Assembly (NCBI RefSeq): GCF_004217185.1
Contig: NZ_SHKL01000001.1
Coordinates: 6,074,001 to 6,138,000, forward strand
Direction of reading: 5' to 3'
Length of the DNA stretch: 64,000 bases
Origin: Pseudonocardia sediminis
GTDB taxonomy: Bacteria > Actinomycetota > Actinomycetes > Mycobacteriales > Pseudonocardiaceae
Below the pieces are notes generated by a model, which ran no database searches, was not told the origin of the DNA, and was given only the letters and a program-made list of their open reading frames with translations. The position numbers were made by a program, and so were the translations under genes. This document shows, in pieces, positions 36,956 to 45,442 of this stretch (position 1 is the first letter of the stretch; each line of letters starts with the position of its first letter).

Positions 36956-37903
36956 GTGACCGCCGTTCCCGCGGGCACCGTGCACCGCGCTGTCCCGTTC
37001 GCCGACACCGGCCACCAGGCCGAGGTGCTGTCGGCGCCGCTGCGCGAGGCACTGGAGCGGGGTGACCGCGCGCTCGCCGTCGTCGACCCGGGCTGCCGCG
37101 CGGAGCTGGACCGCACGCTCGGCGCCGACGCCGGCGTCGAGTTCCGCACCCCCGAGGACATGCACAGCGCCCCGGCGTTCACCGTGGCCACCCGCTGGGC
37201 GCGGATCGCGCGCGAGGCCACCGGTCGCGACGGGACGCGGATGACCACGGTCGGACAGCACATCGACACGCTGCCCGTCACCGACCCGGGGTACTGGACG
37301 CGTCTCGACGTCGCGCTGGACCGGGTCCTCGACGGGCTGCCCGTCACGATGCTGTGCTGCTTCCCGGACCGGCCCGGTGCCCGTGACGTGGCCGCGACAC
37401 TGCACGACGCACTGCTCGTCGACGGCGGTGAGGTACCCAGCACGTCGCGCCGCGACCCCCGCGACCTGCTCGCCGAGCACCCCCAGGCACCTCCCGCCGA
37501 CCTCGGCGAGCCGCTGTTCGAGATGGACGTCGACCTGGCGGCACTGGGCACGCTGCGCCGGACCGTGCACACCGAGGCGACGCTGAGCGGCCTGGGCCCG
37601 TCCCGGACGTCGGACCTGGTCCTGGCCCTGAACGAGATCGCCACCAACGGCGTCGAGCACGGCTCGGGTCTGCCCCGGCTGCGCCTGTGGCGCGGGCCGG
37701 AGGGGCTGACCGGCGAGGTCGCCGACTCCGGTCGCACCCGGCTGCCGTTCCCCGGGATGCTCGCCCCGCCGCCGGCCGGGGTCCGCGGCCGCGGGCTGTG
37801 GCTGGCCTCCGAGCTGACCGACGTCCTGCAGGTCTGGACGGCCGACGACGACCCGGACTGCCCGGCCGGGACCGTCGTGCGGGTCCTCATGACACCGCCC
37901 TGA
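36956..37903 (+). CDS. MEDS-domain sensor fused to anti-sigma-type histidine-kinase-like ATPase
   Basis: A 315-residue two-domain protein. The N-terminal 190 residues resemble MEDS (DcmR-like sensory) domains: HRAVPFADTGHQAEVLSAPL, a middle GQHIDTLPVTDPGYWTRLD, and TMLCCFPDRPGARDVA. The C-terminal 125 residues form a HATPase_c_2 domain of the RsbW kind with the N-box LALNEIATNGVEHG and G-boxes EVADSG and VRGRGLWLA. There is no transmembrane segment. Such proteins are thought to set sigma-factor or anti-anti-sigma activity in response to a signal. No partner STAS gene is adjacent. GTG start at 36956. Confidence 0.85.
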   Translation: MTAVPAGTVHRAVPFADTGHQAEVLSAPLREALERGDRALAVVDPGCRAELDRTLGADAGVEFRTPEDMHSAPAFTVATRWARIAREATGRDGTRMTTVGQHIDTLPVTDPGYWTRLDVALDRVLDGLPVTMLCCFPDRPGARDVAATLHDALLVDGGEVPSTSRRDPRDLLAEHPQAPPADLGEPLFEMDVDLAALGTLRRTVHTEATLSGLGPSRTSDLVLALNEIATNGVEHGSGLPRLRLWRGPEGLTGEVADSGRTRLPFPGMLAPPPAGVRGRGLWLASELTDVLQVWTADDDPDCPAGTVVRVLMTPP

Positions 37904-37945
37904 GCCGTCCCCCGCTCCGATCCCGTCGCGTCCCTGCAGCCTCGG

Positions 37946-37973
37946 GTGACGGCACCGTTGAGTGACGGCACCG
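37946..37973. repeat. Direct repeat GTGACGGCACCG upstream of the CoA ligase
   Basis: Two perfect 12-bp copies (37946-37957 and 37962-37973) with a 16-bp period. A related inverted copy, CGCCGTCACCGG, lies at 37991-38002. They occupy the 130-bp gap before the PaaK-like gene and may be binding sites. Confidence 0.45.
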
Positions 37974-38033
37974 GTGTCTGATTGAGTGATCGCCGTCACC
38001 GGTCGCCGTCGTACCGGGACGCGAGGAGGCCCG

Positions 38034-39440
38034 GTGACCGCCGTCGGATCCACCCGTCGCAGCCGTGCGGACCGCCTCGCCGGGTACCGGCGCTTCTGGG
38101 ACGAGGAGCGGGAGACGCTCCCCGCGGCGGAGCGGGAGGCGGTGATCCTCGACCGGGTCCGGCACCAGCTCTCCTACGCCTACCACCGGCTGCCGTTCTA
38201 CCGACGGCACTACGACGCCCACGGCTTCCACCCCGACCAGGTCCGCAGCCTCGCCGACTTCACCGAGAAGGTCCCGGTCGTCACCAAGTCGATGCTGGTC
38301 GCCGACCAGGCGGAGCACCCGCCGTTCGGCAGCTACCTCGGGGTGTCCCGGGCCGAGCTGGGCCGGATCCACGGCTCGTCGGGCACCACCGGCACCCCCA
38401 CCACCTACGGTGTCTCGGGCGCGGACTGGGCGCGCGCCGGGCAGGCCTCGGCGGCCGGTTTGTGGTGCGCCGGGTTCCGACCGGACGACGTCGTGCAGGT
38501 GACGTTCCCGTTCTCGCTGTTCTTCGGGGGCTGGGGCAACGTGCAGGCGTTCGAGCTGATCGGTGCGTGCGTGTTCCCGACCGGGGCGATGGTGCCCACC
38601 GACCGCCAGCTCGAGCTGCTGACCCGGCTGGGCTGCGACGGGCTGGTCGCGACGCCGTCCTACCTGCTGCACCTGGCCGGGCGGGCACCGGAGCTCGGGA
38701 TCGACCCGGCGGCGTCGAGCGTGTCGCTGGCACTGGTCGGAGGGGAGCCGGGCGGGTCCATCCCGTCGGTGCGGTCCACCCTGGACGCGGCGTGGGGCGG
38801 AGCGGACGTGGTGGACGGTGCGGCCGGGTCGACGTCGGAGATGTACCCGTTCCTGACCAACATCGGCTGCCTCGACGACCCCGGCGGCGGGGTGCACCTG
38901 TTCACCGACGAGAACTACACCGAGATCGTGCACCGCGACGACCCGAACACGCCCGTCCCGCCGGGCACGTCCGGTGCGACCGTGGCCACACATCTCTGGC
39001 GGGACTCCCAGCCGATGATCCGGTTCTGGATGGGCGACGAAGGCGTGCTCGACGACTCCGGGTGCCGCTGCGGGCGGACGTACCCGAAACTGCCGCACGG
39101 CGTCTACGGCCGCCTCGACGACATGCTGGTGATCCGCGGCGCGAACGTGTACCCGTCCGCGGTGGAGTCGGCGATCCGCGCGACACCGGGTGCGGGCACC
39201 GAGTTCCGGCTGCTGGTCGAGCGACCGGCGGCGCTGGACGAGCTGACCGTCGAGGTCGAGCCGGCGTCCGACCTCCCGGCCGAGCGGCACGCCGCGCTCG
39301 GCGTCGAGCTGGAGGAGCGGATCAGGGCCGCGGTGACGGTCCGGGTGCCGGTCCGTCTCGTGCCCCCGGGTACCCACGAACCCCAGACGTTCAAGGCCCG
39401 CCGGGTGCTGGACCGGCGGCCGTCGCACCGGCCCGGCTGA
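38034..39440 (+). CDS. Phenylacetate-CoA ligase-like AMP-forming enzyme (PaaK family)
   Basis: A 468-residue adenylate-forming enzyme of the PaaK type. The N-terminus has LSYAYHRLPFYRRHY, the ATP loop is HGSSGTTGTPTTYGV near residue 115, followed by FSLFFGGWGNVQAF and FWMGDEGVLDD, and the C-terminal GRLDDMLVIRGANVYPSAVE. This makes an acyl- or aryl-CoA from a carboxylate; phenylacetate is not certain because no paa genes are nearby. GTG at 38034 follows AGGAGG at 4 nt; earlier in-frame starts lack a ribosome site. Confidence 0.9.
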   Translation: MTAVGSTRRSRADRLAGYRRFWDEERETLPAAEREAVILDRVRHQLSYAYHRLPFYRRHYDAHGFHPDQVRSLADFTEKVPVVTKSMLVADQAEHPPFGSYLGVSRAELGRIHGSSGTTGTPTTYGVSGADWARAGQASAAGLWCAGFRPDDVVQVTFPFSLFFGGWGNVQAFELIGACVFPTGAMVPTDRQLELLTRLGCDGLVATPSYLLHLAGRAPELGIDPAASSVSLALVGGEPGGSIPSVRSTLDAAWGGADVVDGAAGSTSEMYPFLTNIGCLDDPGGGVHLFTDENYTEIVHRDDPNTPVPPGTSGATVATHLWRDSQPMIRFWMGDEGVLDDSGCRCGRTYPKLPHGVYGRLDDMLVIRGANVYPSAVESAIRATPGAGTEFRLLVERPAALDELTVEVEPASDLPAERHAALGVELEERIRAAVTVRVPVRLVPPGTHEPQTFKARRVLDRRPSHRPG

Positions 39441-39485
39441 ACGTCCGGCTCGACCCGGGCCCCGGCGACCGGCGAGGATGGGGTC

Positions 39486-40277
39486 ATGGACCCCGTCGCA
39501 CGGTTTCTGAACCTGGTGACCGGCCCGGAGCCCGCGCTGGACCGGGCGGCCCTGGCCATCGCCGCCGGCGCGGACCCGGACCGCGACCCGCAGGCCGGCC
39601 TGGCCGAGCTGGACCGCCTCGCCGACGGCGTCACCGACCTGGACGGCCTGGTCGCGCGCCTGTTCGTCGCCGAGGGCTACACCGGCAACTCCGGTGACTA
39701 CTACGACCCGCGCAACTCCCTGCTCTTCGACGTCCTGGAGCGCCGTACCGGCATCCCGATCACCCTCGCCGTGGTGACGATCGAGGTGGGCCGCCGCGCC
39801 GGCATCGACCTGGAGGGTGTCGGCATGCCCGGGCACTTCCTGGTCCGGGTCCCGGACACCCAGCGCTACATCGACGTGTTCGACGGCGGCCGGCGCCTCG
39901 ACCAGGCCGGGTGCGAGATCCTGTTCCGCGAGTCCACCGGCGCCTCCGACGCGCCGTTCGGCCCGAGCCTGCTGCCGCGGGTGTCGACGCGGCAGATCCT
40001 CGCCCGGATGCTGGAGAACCTGCGCGGGGTCTACCGCGCCAAGAACGACCACACGAACCTGGAGTGGGTCCTGCGGATGCGCCTCGGGCTGCGCCACGAG
40101 GGCGCGGAGCTCGTCCGCGAGCTGGGCAAGGTCCTCGGGGCGCAGGCCCGCTGGGACGAGGCCGCCCGCCTGCTGGAGTCCTGGGCGGACGGGCCCGGGC
40201 GCGGCGCCCGCGCCGGCGTCGAGGTGCTCGAGGAGGTCAAGGTCGAGGCCAAGCAGCTCCGCGCGCACCTCAACTAG
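39486..40277 (+). CDS. SirB1-type transglutaminase-core protein
   Basis: A 263-residue protein of the SirB1/Transglut_core2 family. Motifs are YTGNSGDYYDPRNSLLFDVL (about residues 66-85), TGIPITLAVV, and GMPGHFLVRV (about 115), followed by helices that may form TPR-like units (EWVLRMRL to ARWDEAARLLESW). The Cys-His-Asp catalytic set of true transglutaminases is not obvious: Asn-Ser replaces the Cys region. Function unknown. Its stop overlaps the converging S9 peptidase stop by 4 bp. Confidence 0.85.
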   Translation: MDPVARFLNLVTGPEPALDRAALAIAAGADPDRDPQAGLAELDRLADGVTDLDGLVARLFVAEGYTGNSGDYYDPRNSLLFDVLERRTGIPITLAVVTIEVGRRAGIDLEGVGMPGHFLVRVPDTQRYIDVFDGGRRLDQAGCEILFRESTGASDAPFGPSLLPRVSTRQILARMLENLRGVYRAKNDHTNLEWVLRMRLGLRHEGAELVRELGKVLGAQARWDEAARLLESWADGPGRGARAGVEVLEEVKVEAKQLRAHLN

Positions 40278-42157
40278 GCGCCCCGCCCGCCCAGGTGCCG
40301 GACGAGGAAGCGCTCGGCCACCCGGTAGAGGTCGATCTGGTTCTCCGGGTTCAGGAACCCGTGCCCCTCGTCGTCCTTGACCAGGTACTCGACCTCGACG
40401 CCCCGGCTGCGCAGCGCGGCGACGATGTTGTCCGACTCCGCCTGCACGACCCGGACGTCGTTGGCGCCCTGGGCCACCATCAGCGGTGTGCGGATCTGCT
40501 CCACCCGGCTGATCGGTGAGCGGGCCGCCATGTCGGCCTCCTGAGCCGGATCGGCCGGGTCGCCGACGTAGCGGTACCAGTTGTTGGCCATCATCGCCCG
40601 CACCGCGGGCGGCATGGTCCGCATGAAGTTCGCCAGGTCGGAGATGCCGCAGTAGTCGATCGCGGCGGCGAACACGTCCGGGGTGAACGTGACGCCGACC
40701 AGCGCGGCGTAGCCGCCGTAGGAACCGCCGTAGATCCCGACCCGGTCCCGGTCGGCGTAGCCCTGCTCCACGGCCCAGTCGACGGCGTCGATCAGGTCGT
40801 CGTGCATCGCGCCGGCGAACTCGCCGATCGCGGCCTTCGTGTGGGCCTTGCCGTAGCCGGTCGAGCCGCGGAAGTTCACCGTCAGCACGGCGTGCCCGCG
40901 GTTGGCCATGAGCTGGGTGAACGGGTCGAACCCCCAGCTCTCGCGCATCCACGGGCCGCCGTGGACGTTGAGGACCAGCGGCAGGCCGGTGGGCTCGATC
41001 CCCACCGGCAGCGTCAGGTAGGCGGGCAGGCTCAGCCCGTCCCGGGCGGTGATCGTCACCGGCTCCATGGGGGCGAGCGCCCCGGGGTCCAGGTGCGGGA
41101 ACGGCAGGAACAGTAGGCGCGCGTCACCGGTGGCGTGGTCGTAGAGCCAGGTGGCGAAGGGCTCGCGGTCATGGACGAACGAGACGACCCAGCGCTGCCC
41201 GGCGTCGTCGCAGGACACCGGGCCCAGGTCGCCGTCCGAGAGCGTCCGCAGCTTCTCCAGCACGTCCGCGAAGTGTGGGTCCACGGCGTGGACCACCTGG
41301 CGCTCCCCGACGTAGCGCACGCCGAGCAGCTCACCCGTGCGCGGGTGCTCGATCAGTGGCGTCGCCGGTCCCGGCACGAGGTCGAAAGTCGGGTGGCTGT
41401 CGACCTCGACCTCCTCGCCGGTGGCCAGGTCGAGGCGGACCAGGCGGGTCCGGTCGGTGCCCCGGTTGGAGCCCAGCCAGATCCCGGTCCCGTCCGGGGT
41501 CACCTGCATCGGCGAGATGCCGAGCGGGTGGTCGGACCCGTCGTAGGTCACGACGGTCTCGAGCGTCCCGGTCTCGGTGTCCAGGCGCGACAGCTCGATG
41601 TCGCCGCTATCGGTCAGGCCGTAGGCGAACGGCTCGGCGTCGGGGCCGGTCAGCCAGGTGTTCACGGTCCCGGGGTTGCGGGCCAGCATCGTCAGCTCAC
41701 CGGTGGCGATGTCGAGCTCGTGCAGGTCGATGACCCCGGGCTCCCGGGTGTTGAGCTGCACGACCGCCTTGCCCGGACGGCGCGCGGGCTGCTCGAGCCC
41801 CCACATCCGCACCCCGGGGATCGGGGTGAGGTCGACCGCGGGTGCGTCGGGGTCGTCGAGGTCGATCCGGTACAGGTGCCAGTTCTCGTCACCACCGGCG
41901 TCCTGGACGTAGAGCAGCCAGCGCGGGTCGTCGGTCCAGTGGAAGCTGATCACGCTGCGGGACTCGTCGGCGGTCACGCACCGCGCGTCGGACGCCGGGC
42001 CGGACGCTTCCGGGTCGGCGCTGCGCACCCACACGTTGAGCCGGTCCTTCCACGGTGCCACGTAGGCGATCCGGGTCCCGTCCGGGGAGATCCGCGCCCC
42101 CGCGCGCTCGGGCGGGGAGAACAGCTCCTCGACGGTGATGATGTCCGGGAGTGCCAT
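40274..42157 (-). CDS. S9-family prolyl oligopeptidase
   Basis: A 627-residue peptidase with an N-terminal beta-propeller (ARISPDGTRIAYVAPW, and other DG/TR repeats) and a C-terminal alpha/beta hydrolase domain. The catalytic Ser is in IYGGSYGGYAAL near residue 478, Asp in GANDVRVVQAE near 570, and His in DDEGHGFLNPEN near 605. No signal peptide, so it is probably cytoplasmic. Start ATG at 42157 has AGAGG upstream. It follows phosphofructokinase on the same strand after a 73-bp gap. Confidence 0.93.
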   Translation of the reverse strand: MALPDIITVEELFSPPERAGARISPDGTRIAYVAPWKDRLNVWVRSADPEASGPASDARCVTADESRSVISFHWTDDPRWLLYVQDAGGDENWHLYRIDLDDPDAPAVDLTPIPGVRMWGLEQPARRPGKAVVQLNTREPGVIDLHELDIATGELTMLARNPGTVNTWLTGPDAEPFAYGLTDSGDIELSRLDTETGTLETVVTYDGSDHPLGISPMQVTPDGTGIWLGSNRGTDRTRLVRLDLATGEEVEVDSHPTFDLVPGPATPLIEHPRTGELLGVRYVGERQVVHAVDPHFADVLEKLRTLSDGDLGPVSCDDAGQRWVVSFVHDREPFATWLYDHATGDARLLFLPFPHLDPGALAPMEPVTITARDGLSLPAYLTLPVGIEPTGLPLVLNVHGGPWMRESWGFDPFTQLMANRGHAVLTVNFRGSTGYGKAHTKAAIGEFAGAMHDDLIDAVDWAVEQGYADRDRVGIYGGSYGGYAALVGVTFTPDVFAAAIDYCGISDLANFMRTMPPAVRAMMANNWYRYVGDPADPAQEADMAARSPISRVEQIRTPLMVAQGANDVRVVQAESDNIVAALRSRGVEVEYLVKDDEGHGFLNPENQIDLYRVAERFLVRHLGGRGA

Positions 42158-42230
42158 GGAAGTTTCCTCTCGTGGTGAGCCGGACCCCAGGTGACACCGT
42201 GCCGTCGCGGCACAGTCAAGGAACGGTGGC

Positions 42231-43592
42231 TCAGCCCCCGAAACGCCAGGGCTGACCGGTCGACTCCAGTACCGCCATCCACAGGTCCCCGTGCGGGTCG
42301 ACCTGGTTGCGACGGCTGACCGCGAGCGCCATCGGGATGTGCACGAACCGGCGCCGCACCCGCCCGACGACCATCGCCGTGCGCCCGGACATCGCCGCGT
42401 GTACGGCGGCCTGGGACAGCCGGACGGTGTAGACGCTGTCGTAGGGGTTGGCCGGGACGCTGCGGATCGCGTAGCTCGGGTCGATGTAGCGCAGCGACGT
42501 CTCGGTGCCGGCCTCGGCGAACGACTCGGCGATCCGTTCCCGCAGGTACGGGCCGACGTCGCTGAGCCTCGCGTTGCCGGACGCGTCGGTGGCGCCGTCG
42601 GAGTCGAACAGCTCCTGCCCGGCACCCTCGGCCACCACGACGACGGCGTGCCCCCGTTGTTCGACGCGGCGGTGCAGGTGGGCGAGCAGGCCCGTGTCGC
42701 CGTCGAGGGAGAACGGGACCTCCGGGATCAGGACGGCGTCGGCGTCGCTGCGGACCAGCGAGGCGTAGCAGGCGATGAAGCCGGAGTGCCGTCCCATCAG
42801 CTTGACCAGCCCGACGCCGTTGGCCGTCGACTTGGCCTCCACCGTCACCGCGCGGATCGACTCCGACGCCCGGGAGAACGCCGTCTGGAAGCCGAAGCTC
42901 TGGTCGATGTAGGGGATGTCGTTGTCGATCGTCTTCGGGATGCCGACGACGGCGATCCGCAGGTTGCGCTCCCGGATCACCCGCTCGATCTCCATCGCGC
43001 CGCGCAGCGTCCCGTCGCCGCCGATCACGAAGAGGATGTTGAGGTGCGTCTGCTCCAGGGCGTCGACGATCTCCTCGGGGTCCTGCGGGCCGCGCGAGGT
43101 GCCCAGCGCGGTGCCGCCGTCGACCGGGATGTCGCGCACCGACTCCGGGGTCAGCTCGACGACGTCGTACCCGTAGGAGGAGATGAAGCCCTGGTAGCCG
43201 TTACGGAACCCGACCACCCGCCGGACGCCGTAGTGGTAGGTCAGCGTGCGGACGAGGCCGGAGATCACGTCGTTGAGACCGGGGCACAGCCCGCCGCAGG
43301 TGACGATCCCGGCACGGGTCTTCGACGGGTCGAAGTAGATCTCACGGCGCGGCCCGCACGGCTCCAGGCCGGGCAGATCCCCGATCGGCAGGCCGCGCGC
43401 CTCGAGCCCGGCGGCGGTGTCGTCGAGGAGCACCCGGTCGTGGGTGTCGACGTAGTGCTCGGTGGTGCGGCGGGCGTCGAGCAGTGGCGCGAGCGGCGAG
43501 GTGATCCGCGCCGCACCGAGCGTGGCGATCCGCAGGTCCTCGGCCGTGATGTGGCCGTTCTGCGGTGTCGCCGGGGTCGGCTCCGAAGTCAC
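42231..43592 (-). CDS. 6-phosphofructokinase (atypical G/K clade)
   Basis: Phosphorylates fructose 6-phosphate. The 453-residue protein is longer than E. coli PfkA, with an N-terminal extension of about 90 residues. Key parts: ITVCGG-type ITCGGLCPGLND (VTCGGLCPGLN near 97), VIGGDGTLRGAMEI, GIPKTIDNDIPYID, and LMGRHSGFIA. The second Gly in GGDG suggests ATP use (PPi enzymes have Asp there), while Lys in PKTIDND is the PPi-type residue. This G/K combination is known in ATP-dependent trypanosome-like PFKs. So the phosphate donor is likely ATP. Confidence 0.92.
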   Translation of the reverse strand: MTSEPTPATPQNGHITAEDLRIATLGAARITSPLAPLLDARRTTEHYVDTHDRVLLDDTAAGLEARGLPIGDLPGLEPCGPRREIYFDPSKTRAGIVTCGGLCPGLNDVISGLVRTLTYHYGVRRVVGFRNGYQGFISSYGYDVVELTPESVRDIPVDGGTALGTSRGPQDPEEIVDALEQTHLNILFVIGGDGTLRGAMEIERVIRERNLRIAVVGIPKTIDNDIPYIDQSFGFQTAFSRASESIRAVTVEAKSTANGVGLVKLMGRHSGFIACYASLVRSDADAVLIPEVPFSLDGDTGLLAHLHRRVEQRGHAVVVVAEGAGQELFDSDGATDASGNARLSDVGPYLRERIAESFAEAGTETSLRYIDPSYAIRSVPANPYDSVYTVRLSQAAVHAAMSGRTAMVVGRVRRRFVHIPMALAVSRRNQVDPHGDLWMAVLESTGQPWRFGG

Positions 43593-43703
43593 GTGCGTCC
43601 TCCTGGTCGGCGGCGACGACCAGTGTCCCTCGTCCGCTGCGGCGATGTGGCGGGGGCGACGACCTCGTCACCGCATCGACACGTCCGACCTAGGCTGACG
43701 CCC

Positions 43704-44483
43704 GTGCCGTCCTCCCACCCGCTCGCCCTGATCACCAACGACGACGGGATCGACTCCGCCGGCCTGCACGCGCTCGCCCGCGGTGCCGCCGACGCCGGCT
43801 ACGACGTCGTCGTCGCCGCCCCCTCGATCGACGCCAGCGGGACCGGCGGGTCGGTCCGCTCGGTGACCGAGGACGGCCATGTACCGGTCGCCGAGCACGA
43901 CCTGCCCGGCCTCGACGGGGTGCCCGCCTACGCCGTCGCCGGGCACCCGGCCTACATCGTCAACGCGGCCGGGCGGGGCTGGCTCGACCGCGAGGCCGAC
44001 GTGGTGCTGTCCGGGATCAACTACGGCTCGAACACCGGCCGTCAGATTTTGCACTCCGGCACGGTCGGCGCGGTGCTCGCCGGTGCGCACCACGGCTGGT
44101 CGGGCCTGGCGATCTCGCTGAACTGCGGCCTGTCCAGGCCCGAGGCCCCGCACTGGGACGCCGTGCTGGGTCTGCTGCCCGACCTGCTCGACCGGCTGCG
44201 CGCCCGCCCGTCCGGCACCGCCTGGAACCTCAACGTGCCGGACGTCGCGTTCACCGACCTCCCGGAGCTGCGCGAGGCGACGCTGGCCGGCTCCGGGGCC
44301 GTACAGGTGCGGATGACGCACCGCACCGCCGACGGCGTCCGGCCGGGCGGGCTGCACACGCTCGTCACCGAGACCTGGGAGCACGGTGAGCCCGGCTCCG
44401 ACGTGGCGCTGCTCGGGGCGGGACACCCGGTCGTGACCGAGATCAGCCAGCTGGGGTCACGCCCCGGAGCGATCTTCGGGTGA
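43704..44483 (+). CDS. surE: 5'/3'-nucleotidase SurE
   Basis: Survival protein SurE, a nucleoside monophosphatase. The 259-residue protein has ALITNDDGIDSAGLHAL with the metal-binding Asp pair, VAAPSIDASGTGGSV, VLSGINYGSNTG near residue 100, and HSGTVGAVLAGAHHG. Residues near DGID lack the usual Ala spacing but the family is clear. Start GTG at 43704, with no strong ribosome site. It is divergent from phosphofructokinase, 111 bp apart. Confidence 0.93.
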   Translation: MPSSHPLALITNDDGIDSAGLHALARGAADAGYDVVVAAPSIDASGTGGSVRSVTEDGHVPVAEHDLPGLDGVPAYAVAGHPAYIVNAAGRGWLDREADVVLSGINYGSNTGRQILHSGTVGAVLAGAHHGWSGLAISLNCGLSRPEAPHWDAVLGLLPDLLDRLRARPSGTAWNLNVPDVAFTDLPELREATLAGSGAVQVRMTHRTADGVRPGGLHTLVTETWEHGEPGSDVALLGAGHPVVTEISQLGSRPGAIFG

Positions 44484-44564
44484 TCGGCGCCGAGCGGTGT
44501 ACCCCGTTCGGGCGTCCGTCCGGAGAGGACCGTCCGGCGCATCCGGCGCGCAGATGGACGCCAC

Positions 44565-44810
44565 ATGAACCACAACCGGCTCATGGATACCCCGGATGAA
44601 CCAACGACGAACGGTCAGTGCATCATTCGGAGTATGCGGAGTGTTGATCCTCGTCACAGTTGGTCCACCGGCTTCGCCCGAACGCTCGCCGAGGAACTGC
44701 GGCACGGCGTCGCCACCGGCGCTCTGACGTGGGGTGAGGCCGACGAGCTCCTCAACCGCCTCCGCATCGTGATCGACCAGGCGATCGACCTCACCCCCCT
44801 GCCCGGCTGA
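44565..44810 (+). CDS. Small protein of unknown function (81 aa or 58 aa)
   Basis: A short ORF with a predicted helical C-terminal half (FARTLAEELRHGVATGALTW, then EADELLNRLRIVIDQAIDL). No family was recognised. The frame is open from ATG 44565, but the codons before ATG 44634 look unlike coding sequence (poor third-position GC), so a 58-residue form starting MRSVDPRHSWST is also likely. A hairpin terminator follows. Support is only the codon pattern and the helix. Confidence 0.45.
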   Translation: MNHNRLMDTPDEPTTNGQCIIRSMRSVDPRHSWSTGFARTLAEELRHGVATGALTWGEADELLNRLRIVIDQAIDLTPLPG

Positions 44811-44873
44811 GCCCCGATCCCACGCCCCGCGAGACCGTTCCGGGTCGCGCGAAAGCCCCGTTCGTCCGGCCAC

Positions 44874-44900
44874 GGTGGACGGGAGCAGCTCTCGTCCACC
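44874..44900. terminator. Bidirectional hairpin terminator
   Basis: A 12-bp stem with one mismatch, GGTGGACGGGAG (44874-44885) with 44889-44900, and a 3-nt loop lie between the small rightward gene and the converging leftward gene at 44940. Confidence 0.7.
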
Positions 44901-44939
44901 GGGTCCGGTGACGGACGGGCTCGGTGACGGTACGGGTGG

Positions 44940-45368
44940 CTAGTGGTCGTCGCGGCCGGTGAGCTCGTGCTCGAGCTCGTCGGCCAGGTGCACGACCTGG
45001 CGGAACGGGAACTCGAAGCCGTCGAGGCCGGCGTCGCGCAGCGAGATCGAGTGGCGGAAGACGACGACGCCGTCCTGCGCCACGACCCCGCCGACCGGGG
45101 ACGCCCCGGCCAGTTCGAGGAGCTTGGTCAGGTCGACCTCGCCGGTGCGGGCGATCGGCGAGCTGATCTGGGCCCAGTCCGAGTCGTCCTGCGCGACGGC
45201 GGCCGCGGCGTCGGTGGTCTCGCCGTGCTTCTCGTGGACCCGCCGGACGACCACGAGCTGCGTGCGGTCACCGGTGGTGGGCAGGTTGAACCAGAGCTCG
45301 TCGCCCACCTGCCGCATGATCTCGTACCGCACCCGCACGTAGGACTGCAGATCGTCCCAGGTCGCCAC
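44940..45368 (-). CDS. Conserved protein, possible YbjN/CesT-like fold
   Basis: A 142-residue protein beginning ATWDDLQSYVRVRYEIM, with WFNLPTTGDRTQLVVVRRV, WAQISSPIA, and a C-terminal helix RQVVHLADELEHELTG. The alternating alpha and beta pattern and the WVQI-SS-type strand resemble YbjN/CesT-like chaperone folds found in actinobacteria, but I cannot confirm this. No catalytic motif is seen. GTG start at 45368 within a poorly conserved upstream area. Confidence 0.7.
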   Translation of the reverse strand: MATWDDLQSYVRVRYEIMRQVGDELWFNLPTTGDRTQLVVVRRVHEKHGETTDAAAAVAQDDSDWAQISSPIARTGEVDLTKLLELAGASPVGGVVAQDGVVVFRHSISLRDAGLDGFEFPFRQVVHLADELEHELTGRDDH

Positions 45369-45442
45369 GTCGGCCCCCTCCTCGTTCGACGTCGGCGACG
45401 CTACCGTTCCCCGGCTCCGGCCGGTGTGGCGGGGAGCACCCG

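Noticed and set aside
37887..40952. A 1021-codon open frame antisense to the CoA ligase and neighbours
   Set aside because: It crosses several convincing genes on the other strand and shows no motif.
42199..42213. GTGCCG-TCG-CGGCAC hairpin as a terminator between PFK and the S9 peptidase
   Set aside because: Stem of only 6 bp, no U tract, and it lies in a short gap between two same-strand genes; not enough for a call.
44565..44633. Toxin-antitoxin pair at the small ORF
   Set aside because: Only one small ORF is present and no partner or toxin motif lies beside it.
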